NCBI GenBank assembly: GCA_036365145.1
Contig: JAEOAD010000749.1
Span: 310,001-374,000 of the forward strand
Direction: 5' to 3'
Source of the DNA: Orientallactaga sibirica
Lineage: Eukaryota > Chordata > Mammalia > Rodentia > Dipodidae
Length of the DNA: 64,000 bases
Shown: one piece after another, positions 48,076-59,999 of the stretch
How the letters are laid out: each line of letters begins with the position of its first letter
Numbering within the stretch: position 1 is the stretch's first letter
Notes under the pieces: generated by a model
What the model saw: only the letters and a program-made list of their open reading frames with translations
Told to the model about the DNA's origin: nothing
Database searches by the model: none
Translations under genes and position numbers: made by a program

Positions 48076-49019
48076 GAAATAAGCTCTTTCATTTCTAGGA
48101 ATCAGTTGCTTTTCCACGAAGATGGTTGATTGCACCAAGTTAGCACATTCCTAGTTAGTGCAATCAAACAAGATGTACAACTTTCTATTTTCGCTTCATT
48201 TCTAACGTATTTTGTTTAATAAAACAAATATCGTCATTGCCTAACACTGTACTGTGTGAAATAAGCTAGTTCGGTTCTAGGAATCAGTTACTTTCCTACG
48301 AAAAAGGTTTAGTGCAGCACGTTCAAACAGTTCTTGTTAGTGTAATATAACAAGATGTACAACTTACTAGTTTCGCTTCATTTCTAAAGTAGTTTGTTTA
48401 GAAAACAAACATCTTCATTGCCGAACACTGTACTGTGTGAACTAAGCTAGTTCGGTTGTAGGAATCAGTTGCTTTCCTACAAAGAACGTTTAGTGCAGCA
48501 AGTTCAAACTTTTCTAGTTAGTGTAATACAACAAGATGTACAACTTACTAGTTTCGCTTCATTTCTAAAGTAGTTTTTTTAGAAAACAAACATCTTCGTT
48601 GCCGAACACTGTACTGTGTGAAATAAGCTATTTCGGTTCTAGGAATCAGTTGCTTTTCCACGAAGATGGTTGATTGCAGCAAGTTAGCACATTCCTAGTT
48701 AGTGCAATCTAACAAGATGTACAACTTTCTAGTTTTGATCATTTCTAACTTATTTTATTTAGAAAACAAACATTTCATTGCCAAACACTGTACTTTGTGA
48801 AATAAGCTAATTCGGTTCTAGGAATCAGTTGCTTTCCTAAGAAGAAGGTTTAGTGCATCAAGTTCAAACTTTTCTAGTTAGTGTAATCTAACAAGATGTA
48901 CAGCTGACTAGTTTCGCTTCATTTCTAAAGTAGTTTGTTTAGAAAACAAATATCTCCATTGCCGAAAACTGTACTGTGTGAAATAAGCTAGTTCGGTTCT
49001 AGGAATCAGTTGCTTTTCT

Positions 49020-49480
49020 ACGAAGATGGTGGAGTGAAGCAAGTTCAAACATGTCTAGTTAGTGTAATCTTACAAGATGTACAGCTTATTAGTTTCACTT
49101 CATATCTAACATAGTCTGTTTAGAAAACAAACATCATCATTGCGGAACACTGTACTGTGTGAAATAAGCTAGTTCAGTTCAGGAATCAGTTGCTTTTCTA
49201 TGAAGATGGTTGATTGCACCAAGTTAGCACATTCCTAGTTAGTGCAATCTAACAAGATGTACAACTTTCTAGTTTGGCTTCATTTCTAACATATTTTGTT
49301 TAAAAAACAAACATCTTCATTGCCGAAAACTGTACTGTGTGAAATAAGCTAGTTCGGTTCTAGGAATCAGTTGCTTTCCTACGAAGAAGGTTTAGTGCAT
49401 CAAGTTCAAACTTTTCTAGTTAGTGTAATCTAAGAAGATGTACAACTTAGTAGTTTCGCTTCATTTCTAAAGCAGTTTGT
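49020..49480 (+). repeat. Duplicated block, copy 1 (pair with 51,370-51,830)
   Basis: Shared rare variants are AACATGTCTAG, ACAGCTTATTAG, ATATCTAACATAGTCTG, CATCATCATTGC, ATTGCACCAAG, TAGTTTGGCTTC, GTTTAAAAAACAAAC and GTGCATCAAG. TGATTGCACC lies at 49,211 and 51,563, an offset of 2,352 bp, one base short of 13 monomers. Confidence 0.85.
49202..49382 (+). repeat. Example monomer, variant C
   Basis: Variant C begins GATGGTTGATTGCA and is diagnosed by AAGTTAGCACATTCC, by TAGTGCAATC in place of TAGTGTAATC, by ACTTTCTAG in place of ACTTACTAG, and by TTTCTAACATATTTTG where most monomers have TTTCTAAAGTAGTTTG. The linked differences recur together in copies tens of kilobases apart, for example near 5.05, 18.3, 31.6 and 48.7 kb, so this is a real variant and not random drift. 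Confidence 0.8.
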
Positions 49481-50049
49481 TTAGAAAACATACATCTTCA
49501 TTGCTGAACACTGTAATGGGGGAAATAAGCTAGTGCGGTTCCAGGAATCAGTTGCTTTCCTACAAAGAAGGTTTAGTGCAGCAACTTCAAACCTTCCTTG
49601 TTTGTGTAGTGTAACAAGATGTAAAACTTACTAGTTTCGCTTCATTTCTAAACTAGTTTGTTTAGAAAACAAACATGTTCATTGCTGAACACTCTACTGT
49701 GTGAAATAAGCTAGTTCGGTTCTAGGAATCAGTTGCTTTCCTACGAAAAAGGTTTAGTCCAACAAGTTCAAACCGTTCTAGTTAGTGTAATCTAAGAAGA
49801 TGTACAACTTACTAGTTTCGCTTCATTGCTAAACTAGTTTGTTTAGCAAACAAACATCTTCATTGGAGAACACTGTACTGTGTGAAATGAGCTAGTTCGG
49901 TTCTACGAATCAGTTGCTTTTCCGCGAAGATGGTTGATTGCAGCAAGTTAGCACATTCCTAGTTAGTGCAATCAAATAAGATGTACAACCTTCTATTTCG
50001 CTTCATTTCTAACATATTTTATTTAGAAAACAAACATCATCATTGCCGA

Positions 50050-50800
50050 ACAGTTTACTGTGTGAAATAAGCTAGTTCCGAACACTGTACTGTTTGAAAT
50101 AACTTAGTAGTTTCACTTTATTTCTAAAGTAGTTTGTTTAGAAAACATACATCTTCATTGAGGGAACACTGTCCTATGTGAAATAAGCTAATTTGGTTAT
50201 AGGAATCAGTTGCTTTCCTCCGAAGAAGATTCAGTTCTGCAAGTTCAAACTTTTCTAGTTATTGTAATCTAACAAGTTGTACAACTTACTAGTTTCGCTT
50301 CATTTCTAAAGTAGTTTGTTTAAAAAAGTAACATTTTCATTGCTGAAGGTTTAGTGCAGCAAGTTCAAACTTTTCTAGTTAGTGTAATCTAACCAGGTGT
50401 ACAACTTACTCATTTCGTGTCATTTCTAAAGTAGTTTGTATAATAAACAAACATCTTCATTGCCGAACACTGTACTGTGTGAAATAAGCTAGTTCGGTTC
50501 GAGGAATCAATTGCTTTTCCACGAAGATGGTTGATTGCACCAAGTTAGCACATTCCTAGTTAGTGTAATCTTACAAGATGTACAACCTGTTGTTTTGCTT
50601 CATATCTAAAGTAGTTTGTTCAGAAAACAAACATCTTCATTACCGAACACTGCAGTGTGGGAAATAAGCTAGTTCAGTGTTACGAATCAGTTGCTTTTCT
50701 ATGAAGATGGTGAGTGCAGCAAGTTGACACAGTCCTAGTTAGTGTAATCTAACAAGATATACAACTTCCTAGTTACTGTACTGTGTGAAATAAGCTAGTT
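50050..50800 (+). repeat. Rearranged satellite stretch with several deletions
   Basis: Joins seen are GCTAGTTCCGAACACTGTAC near 50,080, TGAAATAACTTAGTAG near 50,100, ATTGCTGAAGGTTTAGTG near 50,345 and CTTCCTAGTTACTGTACTG near 50,775. Pieces between joins are ordinary family I sequence. The deletion density is higher than in neighbouring kilobases. Confidence 0.8.
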
Positions 50801-51369
50801 CGGTTCTCGGAATAAGTTGATTTCCTACGAAGATGGTTGAGTGCAGCATGTTCAAACATTTCTAGTTAGTGTAATCTAACAAGATGTACAACTTACTAGT
50901 TTTGCATCTTTTCTAAAGTAGTTTGTTTAGAAAACAAACATCTTCATTGCCGAATACTGTACTGTGTGGAATAAGCTTTTTATGGTTCTAGGAATCAGTT
51001 GCGTTCCTACGAAGAAGGTTTAGTTCAGCAAGTTCAAACATTTCTAGTTAGTGTAATCTAACAAGATGTACAACTTACTAGTTTCGCTTCATTTCTAAAG
51101 CAATTTGTTTAGAAAACAAATATCTTCATTGGCGCATACTGTACTGTATGAAATAAGCTAATTCGGTTCTAAGAATCACTTTCTTTTCTGTGAAGATGGT
51201 TGATGGCAGCAAGTTAGCGCATTCCTAGTTAGTGTAATCTAACGAGATATACAACATATTCGTTTCGCTTCATTTCTAAAGTAGTTTGTTTAGAAAACAA
51301 ATATCTTCGTTGCCAAAAACTGTATAATGTGAAATAAGCAAGATTGGTTCTAGGAATCAGTTGCTTTCC

Positions 51370-51830
51370 TACGAAGATGGTTGAGTAAAGCAAGTTAAAA
51401 CATGTCTAGTTAGTGTAATCGTACAAGATGTACAGCTTATTAGTTTCACTTCATATCTAACATAGTCTGTTTGGAAAACAAACATCATCATTGCAGAACA
51501 CTGTACTGTGTGAAATAAGCTAGTTCAGTTCTAGGAATCAGTTGCTTTTCTATGAAGATGGTTGATTGCACCAAGTTAGCACATTCCTAGTTAGTGCAAT
51601 CTAACAAGATGTACAACTTTCTAGTTTGGCTTCATTTCTAACATATTTTGTTTAAAAAACAAACATCTTCATTGCCGAACACTGTACTGTGTGCAATAAG
51701 CTAGTTCGGTTCTAGGAATCAGTTGCTTTCCTACGAAGAAGGTTTAGTGCATCAAGTTCAAACTTTTCTAGTTAGTGTAATCTAAGAAGATGTACAACTT
51801 AATAGTTTCGCTTCATTTATAAAGTAGTTA
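51370..51830 (+). repeat. Duplicated block, copy 2 (pair with 49,020-49,480)
   Basis: Carries the same series of rare variants in the same order as 49,020-49,480, with only scattered differences. Confidence 0.85.
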
Positions 51831-52818
51831 GTTTATAAAACAAATATCTTCATTGCCAAAAACTGTACTGTGTGAAATAAACTAGTTCGGTTCTAATAAT
51901 CAGTTGGTTTCCTTAAAAGAAACTTTAGTGCAGCAAGTTCAAACTTTTCAGTTAGTGTAATCTAACAAGATGTACAACTTACTGGATTCGCTTCATATCT
52001 AAAGTAGTTTGTTTAGAAAACAAACATGTTCTTTGCCGAACACTTCACTGTGTGAAATATGCTACTTCAGTTCTAGGAATCAGTTGCTTTCCTATGAAGA
52101 AGGTTTAGTGCAGCAACTTCAAACCTTCCTTGTTTTTGTAGTCTAACAAGACGTACAACTTACTAGTTTCCCTTCATTTATAAAGTAGTTTGTTTAGAAA
52201 ACAAACATGTTCATTGCCGAACACTGTACTGTGTGAAATAAGCTAGTTCGGTTCTAGGAATCAGTTGCTTTCCTACGAAGAAGGTTTCGTGCAGCAAGTT
52301 CAATCTTTTCTAGTTAGTGTAATCTAACAAGATGTACAACTTACTAGTTTTGCTTCATTTCTAAAGTAGTTTATTTAGAAAACATATATCTTCATTGCCG
52401 AATACTCTACTGTGTAAAATAAGCTAGTTCGGTTCTAGGAATCAGTTGCTTTACTACGAAGATGGTTAAGTGCAGGAAGTTCAAACACTTCTAGTTAGTG
52501 TAATCTTACAAGATGTACACCTTACTAGTTTCGCATCATATCTAAAGTAGTTTGTTCAGAAAACAAACACCTTCATTTCTGAACACTGTAGTGTGGGAAA
52601 TAAGCTAAGTCGGTGTTGGGAATCAGTTGCTTTTCTACGAAGATGGTTGAGTGCAGAAAATTGACCCAGTCCTAGTTAGTGTAATCTAACAAGATGTGCG
52701 AATTACTAGTTTCACTTCATTTCTAAAGTAGTTGTTTAGAAAACAAATATCTTCATTGTCGACAACTGTACTGTGTGAAATAAGCTACTTCGGTTCTAGG
52801 AATCAGTTGCTTTCCTAC

Positions 52819-53359
52819 AAAGAAGTTTTAGTGCAGCAAGTTCAAACATTTCTATTTAGTGTAATGTAACAAGATGTACAACTTAGTAGTTTCACTTCAT
52901 TTCTAAAGCAGTTTGTTTAGAAAACATACATCTTCATTGCTGAAAACTGTACTGTGTGAAATAGGTTAGTTCGGATCTAGGAATCAGTTGCTTTCCTACG
53001 AAGAAGGTTTAGTGCAGCAACTTCAAACCTTCCTTGTTTGTGTAGTCTAACAAGATGTACAATTTCCTAGTTTCGCTTCATTTCTAAAGTAGTTTGTTTA
53101 GAAAACAAACATCTTCATTGCTGAACACTGTACTGTGTGAAATAAGCTAGTTCGGTTCTAGGAATCAGTTGCTTTTCACGAACGTGGTTGATTGCAGCAA
53201 GTTAACACATTCATAGTTAGTGCAATCTAACAAGTTGTAAAACTTTCCAGTATCCCTTGATTTCTAGCGTATTTTGTTTAGAAAACAAGCATCTTCATTG
53301 CCGGACACTACTGTGTGAAATAAGCTAGTTTGGTTCTAGGAATCAGTTGCTTTCCTACG
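52819..53359 (+). repeat. Example ordered trio of variants E-D-C
   Basis: Three consecutive monomers show the recurrent order. E (52,819-52,999) has TTCAAACATTTC, ACTTAGTAG, TAAAGCAGTTTG and AAAACATACATC. D (53,000-53,179) has GCAACTTCAAACC, TTCCTTGTTTGTGTAGTC and a standard 3' half. C (53,180-53,359) has the GTTAACACATTC and TAGTGCAATC signature. The same E-D order is seen near 2.9, 4.0, 10.1, 13.0, 17.0, 17.9, 22.2, 30.7, 31.3, 32.5, 40.6 and 49.4 kb, and C often follows D. Confidence 0.8.
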
Positions 53360-55895
53360 AAGAAGGTTTAGTGCAGCAAGTTGAAACTTTTCTAGTTAGT
53401 GTACTCTAACAAGATGTCCAGCTTACTAGTTTCGCTTCATTTCTTAGATAGTTTGTTTAGAAAACAAATATCTTCATTGCCAAAAAAATGTACTTTCTGA
53501 AATAAGCTATTTTGGTTCTAGGAATCAGTTGCTTTTCTAAGAAGATGGTTGAGTGTAGCAATTTCAAACATTTTTAGTTAGTGTAATCTTACAAGATGTA
53601 CAACTTACTAGTTTCGCTTCATATCTAAAGTAGTTTGTCCAGAAAATAAACATCTTCCTTACCAAACACTGTAGTGTGGTTAATAAGCTAGTTCGGTGCT
53701 AGGAATCAGTTGCTTTTCAACTAAGATTGTTGAGTGCAGCAAGTTGACACAGTCCTAGTTAGTGTAATCTAACAAGATGTACAACTTAGTAGTTTAGCTT
53801 CTTTTCTAAAGGAGTTTACTTAGAAAACATATATCTTCATTGCCGAAAACTCTACTGTGTGAAATAAGCTAGTTCAGTTCTAGGAATCATTTGCTTCTCT
53901 AGGAAGACGGTTGAGTGCAGCAAGTTCAAACATTTCTAGTTAGTGTAATCTTACAAGATGTACAACTTACTAGTTTCGCTTCATTTCTCAAGTAGTTTGT
54001 TTAGAAAACAAATATCTTCATTGCTGAAAACTGTTCTGTGTGAAATAAGATAGTTCAGTTCTAGGAATCAGTTGCTTTTCTACGAAGAAGGTTCAGTGCA
54101 GCAACTTCAAAACTTCCTTGTTTGTGTTAGTCTAACAAGATGTACAACTTACTAGTTTCGCTTCATTTCTAAAGTAGTTTGTTTAGAAAACAAACATCTT
54201 CATTGCCAAACACTGTACTGTGTGAAATAAGCAAGTTTGGTTCTAGAAATCAGTTGCTTTTCCAAGAAGATGGTTGATTGCAGCCACTTAGCACGTTCCT
54301 ATTTAGTGCCATCTAACAAGATCTACAACTTTCTAGTTTCGCTCATGTCTCACGTATTTTATTTAGAAAACAAACATATTCATTGCTGAACACTGTACTG
54401 TGTGAAATAAGCTAGTTCGTTTCTAGGAATCAGTTGCTTTCCTACGAAAATGGTTTAGTGCAGCAAGTTCAAACTTTTCTTGTTAGTGTAATCTAACAAG
54501 ATGTACAACTTTCTAGTTTCGCTTCATTTCTAAAGTAGTTTGTTTAGAAAACAAATATCTTCATTGCCAAAAACTGTACTGTGTGAAATAAGCTAGTTCG
54601 GTTCTAGGAATCAGTTGCTTTTCTACGAAGATGGTTGAGGGCAGCAAGTTCAAACTTTTCTAGTTAGTGTAATCGTACAAGATGTACAACTTAATAGTTT
54701 CGCTTCATATCTAAAGTAGTTTGTTAAGAAAACAAACATCTTCATTACCATACACTGTAGTGTGGGAAAGAAGCTAGTTCGTTGCTTGGAATCAGTTGCT
54801 TTTCTACGAAGATGTTTGAGTGCAGCAAGTTGACAGTCCTATTTAGTGTAATCTAACAAGATGTACAACTTACTAATTTCTCTTCATTTCTGAAGTAGTA
54901 TTTTTAGAAAACAAATATCTTCATTGCCGAAAAGTGTACTGTGTGAAATAAGCTACTTCAGTTCTAGGAATCAGTTGCTTTTCTAAGAAGATGAAGATGG
55001 TGGATTGCAGCAAGTTCAAACATTTCTAGTTAGTGTAGTCTTACAAGATGTACAACTTACTAGTTTCGTTACATATCTAAAGTAGTGTGTTCAGAAAACA
55101 AACATCTTCATTACCGAACACTGTAGTTTGGGAAATAAGCTAGTTAGGTTCTAGGAATCAGTCGCTTTCCTATGAAGAAGGTTTAGTGCAGCAAGTTCAA
55201 ACTTTTCTAGTTAGTGTAACCTAACAAGATGTACAACTTACTAGTTTCACTTCATTTCTAAAGTAGTTTGTTTAGAAAACAAATATCTTCATTGCCGAAA
55301 ACTGTACTGTGTGAAATAAGCTAGTTTGGGTCTAAGAATCAGTTGCTTTTCTACGAAGATGGTTGAGTGCAGCAAGTTCAAACATTTCCAGTTAGTGTAA
55401 CCTTACAAGATGTACAACTTATTAGTTTCGCTTCATATCTAAAGTAGTTTGTTCAGAAAACACACATCTTCATTACCGTACACTGTACTTTGTGAAATAA
55501 GCTAGTTCGGTTCTAGGAATCAGTTGCTTTTCCAAGAAGATGGTTGATTGCAGACACTTAGCACATTCGTAGTTAGTGCAATCTAACAAGATGTACAACT
55601 TTCTAGTTTCGCTCATGTCTAACGTATTTTATTTAGAAAATAAACATCTTCATTGCCAAACACTGTACTGTGTGAAATAAGCTAGTTCGTTTCTAGGAAT
55701 CAGTTGCTTTCCTACGAAGAAGGTTTAGTGCAGCAAGTTCAAATTTTCTAATTAGTGTAATCTAACAAGGTGTACAACTTAGTAGTTTCGCTTCATTTCT
55801 AAAGTAGTTTGTTTAGAAAACAAATATATTCATTGCCGAAAACTCTCCTGTGTGAAATAAGGTAGTTCGATTCTAGGAATCGGTTGCTTTTCTAC

Positions 55896-56257
55896 GAAGA
55901 TGGTTGAGTGCAGCAAGTTCAAACATTTTTAGTTAGTATAATTTAACAAGATGTACAACTTACTAGTTTCGCTTCATATCTAAAGTAGTTTGTTCAGAAA
56001 ACAAACATCTTCATTACCGAACACTGTAGTGTGGGAAATAAGCTAGTTCAGTGCTAGGAATCAGTTGCTTTTCTACGAAGATGGTTGAGTGAAGCAAGTT
56101 GACACAGTCCTAGTTAGTGTAATCTAACAAGATATACAACTTACTAATTTCGCTTCATTTCTAAAGTAATTTGTTTAGAAACCAAACATCTTCATTGCCA
56201 AACACTCTACTGTGTGAAATAACATAGTTCGGTTCTAGGAATCAGTTGTTTTCCTAC
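55896..56257 (+). repeat. Example ordered pair of variants F-G (362-bp dimer)
   Basis: F (55,896-56,076) typically carries TTCATATCTAAAG, GTTCAGAAAAC, ATTACCGAACACTGTAG, TGTGGGAAATAAG and GTGCTAGGAATC; many F copies also have AATCTTACAAG, here AATTTAACAAG. G (56,077-56,257) carries AAGTTGACACAGTCC and usually AAGTAATTTG. Each is 181 bp by coordinate. Almost every F in the window that I followed is succeeded by a G, so the dimer behaves as a unit. Confidence 0.82.
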
Positions 56258-57424
56258 GAAGAAGGTTTAGTGCAGCACGTTCAAACTTTTCTAGTTAGTG
56301 TAATCTAAAAAGATGTACACCTTAGTAGTTTCGATTCATTTCTAAAGCAGTTTGTTTAGAAAACACACATCTTCATTGCTGAACACTGTACTGTGTGAAA
56401 TAAGCTAGTTCGGTTCTAGGAATCAGTTGCTTTTCAACGAAGATGGTTGATTGCAGCAAGTTAGCACATTCCTAGTTAGTGCAATCTAACAAGATGTACA
56501 ACATACTAGTTTCGCTTCATTTCTCAAGTAGTTTGTTTAGAAAACAAACATCTTCATTTCCGAACACTGTACTGTGTGAAATAAGCTAGTTTGGTTCGAG
56601 GAATCAGTTGCTTTCCTACGAAGAAGGTTTAGTGCAGCAAATTCAACCTTTTCTCGTTAGTGTAATCTAACAAGATGTACAACTTACTAGTTTGGCTTCA
56701 TATCTAAAGTTGTTTCTTTTGAAAACAAACATCTTCATTGCCGAACACTGTACTGTGTGAAATAAGCTAGTTTGGTTTTAGGAATCAGTTGGTTTTCCAC
56801 GAAGATAATTGATTGCAGCAAGTAAGCACATTCCTAGTTAGTGCAATCTAACAACATGTGCAACTTTCTAGTTTTGCTTCATTTCTAACGTATTTTGTTT
56901 AGAAAACAAACATCTTCATTGCCTAAAACTGTACTGTGTGAAATAAGCTAGTTCGGTTCTAGGAATCAGTTGCTTTCCCATGAAGAAGTTTTAGTGCAAC
57001 AAGTTCAAACTTTTCTAGTTAGTGTAATCTAACAAGATATAGAACTTACTAGTTTTGCTTCATTTCTACAGTAGTTTGTTTAGAAAACAAATATCTTCAT
57101 TGCCGAAAACTCTACAGTGTGAAATAAGCTAGTTCGGTTCTAGGAATCAGTTGGTTTTCTATGAAGATGGTTGAGTGCAGCAAGTTCAAACATTTCTAGT
57201 TAGTGTAATCTTACAAGATGTACACATTACTTGTTTCGCTTCAAATCTTAAGTAGTTTTTTCAGAAAACAAACATCTTCTTTACTGAACACTGTAGTGTG
57301 GGAAATAAGCTAGTTCGGTGCTAGGAATCAGTTGCTATTCTACGAAGATGGTTTAGGGCAGCAAGTTGACACAGGCCTAGTTAGTATAATATAAGAAGAT
57401 GTACAACTTACTAGTTTCGCTTCA

Positions 57425-57440
57425 TTTCTAAAGAAAACAA
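57425..57440 (+). repeat. Short monomer lacking one arm of the dyad
   Basis: TTTCTAAAG is joined directly to AAAACAAACATC, removing about 14 bases (TAGTTTGTTTAG) and so the left arm of the hairpin. Confidence 0.8.
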
Positions 57441-57690
57441 ACATCTTCATTTCCGAACACTGTACTGTGTGAAATAAGCAAGTTCAGTTCTAGGAATCAG
57501 TTGCTTTTCAACGAAGATGGTTGATTGCAGCAAGTTCAAACATTGCTAGTTAGTGTAATCTTACAAGATGTACAACTTACTAGTTTCGTTACATATCTAA
57601 AGTAGTTTGTTCAGAAAACAAACATCTTCATTACCGAACACTGTAGTTTGGGAAATAAGCTAGTTAGGTTCTAGGAATCAGTCGCTTTCC

Positions 57691-59138
57691 TACGAAGAAG
57701 GTTTAGTGCAGCAAGTTCAAACTTTTCTAATTAGTGTAATCTAACAAGATGTACAACTTACTAGTTTCACTTCATTTCTAAAGTAGTTTGTTTAGAAAAC
57801 AAATATCTTCATTGCCGAAAACTGTACTGTGTGAAATAAGCTAGTTCGCTTCTAGGAATCAGTTGCTTTTCTACGAAGATGGTGGAGTGAAGCAAGTTCA
57901 AACATTTCTAGTTAGTGTAATCTTACAAGATGTACAACTTACTAGTTTCGCTTCATATCTAAAGTAGTTTGTTCAGAAAACAAACATCTTCATTACCGTA
58001 CACTGTAGTGTGCGTAATAAGCAAGATTGGTGCTAGGAATCAGTTGCTTTTCTACGAAGATGGATGAGTGCAGCAAGTTGACACAGTCCTAGCTAGTGTA
58101 ATCTAACAAGATGTACAACTTAGTAGTTTCGCTTCATTTCTAAAGTAGTTTGTTTAGAAAACAAATATCTTCATTGCATAAAACTGTACTGTGTGAAATA
58201 AGCTAGTTCGGTTCTAGGAATCAGTTACTTTTCTATGAAGATGGTTGAGTGCAGCAAGTTCAAACATTTCTAGTTAGTGTAATCCTACAAGATGTACAAC
58301 TTACTAGTTTCGCTTCATATCTAAAGTAGTTTGTTCAGAAAACAAACATCTACATTACCGAACACTGTAGTGGTGGGAAATAAGCTAGTTCGGTGCTAGG
58401 AATCAATTGCTTATCTACTATGATGGTTGAGTGCAGCAAGTTGACACAGTCCTAGTTAGTGTCATCTAACAAGATATACAACTTACTTGTTTCACTTCAT
58501 TTCTAAAGTAGTTTGTTTAGAAAACAAATATCTTCATTGCTGAAAACTGTACTGTTTGAAATAAGCTAGTTCGGTTCTAGGAATCAGTTGCTTTTCTACG
58601 AAGGTGGTTGAGTCCAGCAAGTTCAAACATTTCTAGTTAGTGTAATCTTACAAGATGTACAACTTACTAGTTTCGCTTCTTATCTAAAGTAGTTTGTTCA
58701 GAAAAGAAACATCTTCATTACCGAACACTGTAGTGTGGGAAATAAGTTAGGTCGGTGTTGGGAATCAGTTGCTTTTCTACAAAGATGGTTGAGTCCAGCA
58801 AGTTGACACAGTCCTAGTCAATGTAATCTAACAAGGTGTACAATTTACTAGTTTTGCTTCATTTCTCAAGTAGTTTGTTTAGAAAACAAACATGTTCATT
58901 TCTGAACACTGTACTGTGTGAAATAAGCTCTTTCATTTCTAGGAATCAGTTGCTTTTCCACGAAGATGGTTGATTGCAGGAAGTTAGCACATTCCTAGTT
59001 AGTGCAATCTAACAAGATGTACAACTTTCTAGTTTTGATCATTTCTAACTTATTTTATTTAGAAAACAAACATCTTCATTGCCAAACACTGTACTGTGTG
59101 AAATAAGCAAATTCGGTTCTAGGAATCAGTTGCTTTCC
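57691..59138 (+). repeat. 1,448-bp (8-monomer) higher-order unit, copy A
   Basis: Monomer order is A-F-G-F-G-F-G-C. The GGTGGAGTGA landmark at 57,881 recurs at 59,329, exactly 8 x 181 bp later. Other shared rare forms are GTGTGCGTAATAAGC, AAGATTGGTGC, GATGGATGAGTGC, CCTAGCTAGTG, TTGCATAAAACTG and AATCCTACAAG. The three successive F-G dimers inside the unit are themselves spaced about 362 bp apart. Confidence 0.87.
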
Positions 59139-59990
59139 TAAGAAGAAGGTTTAGTGCAGCAAGTTCAAACTTTTCTAGTTAGTGTAATCTAACAAGATGT
59201 ACAACTTACTAGTTTTGCTTCATTTCTAAAGTAGTTTGTTTAGAAAACAAATATCTTCATTGCCGAAAACTGTACTGTGTGAAATAAGCTAGTTTGCTTC
59301 TAGGAATCAGTTGCTTTTCTATGAAGATGGTGGAGTGAAGCAAGTTCAAACATTTCTAGTTAGTGTAATCTTACAAGATGTACAACTTACTAGTTTCGCT
59401 TCATATCTAAAGTAGTTTGTTCAGAAAACAAACATCTTCATTACCGTATACTGTAGTGTGCGTAATAAGCAAGATTGGTGCTAGGAATAAGTTGCTTTTC
59501 TACGAAGATGGATGAGTGCAGCAAGTTGACACAGTCCTAGCTAGTGTAATCTAACAAGATGTACAACTTAGTAGTTTCGCTTCATTTCTAAAGTAGTTTG
59601 TTTAGAAAACAAATATCTTCATTGCATAAAACTGTACTGTGTGAAATAAGCTAGCTCAGTTCTAGGAATCAGTTACTTTTCTATGAAGATGGTTGAGTGC
59701 AGCAAGTTCAAACATTTCTAGTTAGTGTAATCCTACAAGATGTACAAATTACTAGTTTCGCTTCATATCTAAAGTGGTTTGTTCAGAAAACAAACATCTT
59801 CATTACTGAACACTGTAGCATGGGAAATAAGCTAGTTCAGTGCTAGGAATCAGTTGCTTTTCTACGAAGATGGTTGAGTGCAGCAAGTTGACACAGTCCT
59901 AGTTAGTGTAATCTAACAAGATGTCCAACTTACTAGTTTCGCTTCATTTCTAAAGTAAATTGTTTAGAAAACAAACATCTTCATAGCCGA
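59139..59990 (+). repeat. 1,448-bp higher-order unit, copy B (partial)
   Basis: Repeats the first five monomers of copy A (A-F-G-F-G) and then stops where satellite subfamily II begins near 60,000. The first three monomers are nearly identical to copy A; the last two are more diverged. Confidence 0.85.
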
Positions 59991-59999
59991 ACACTGTAC

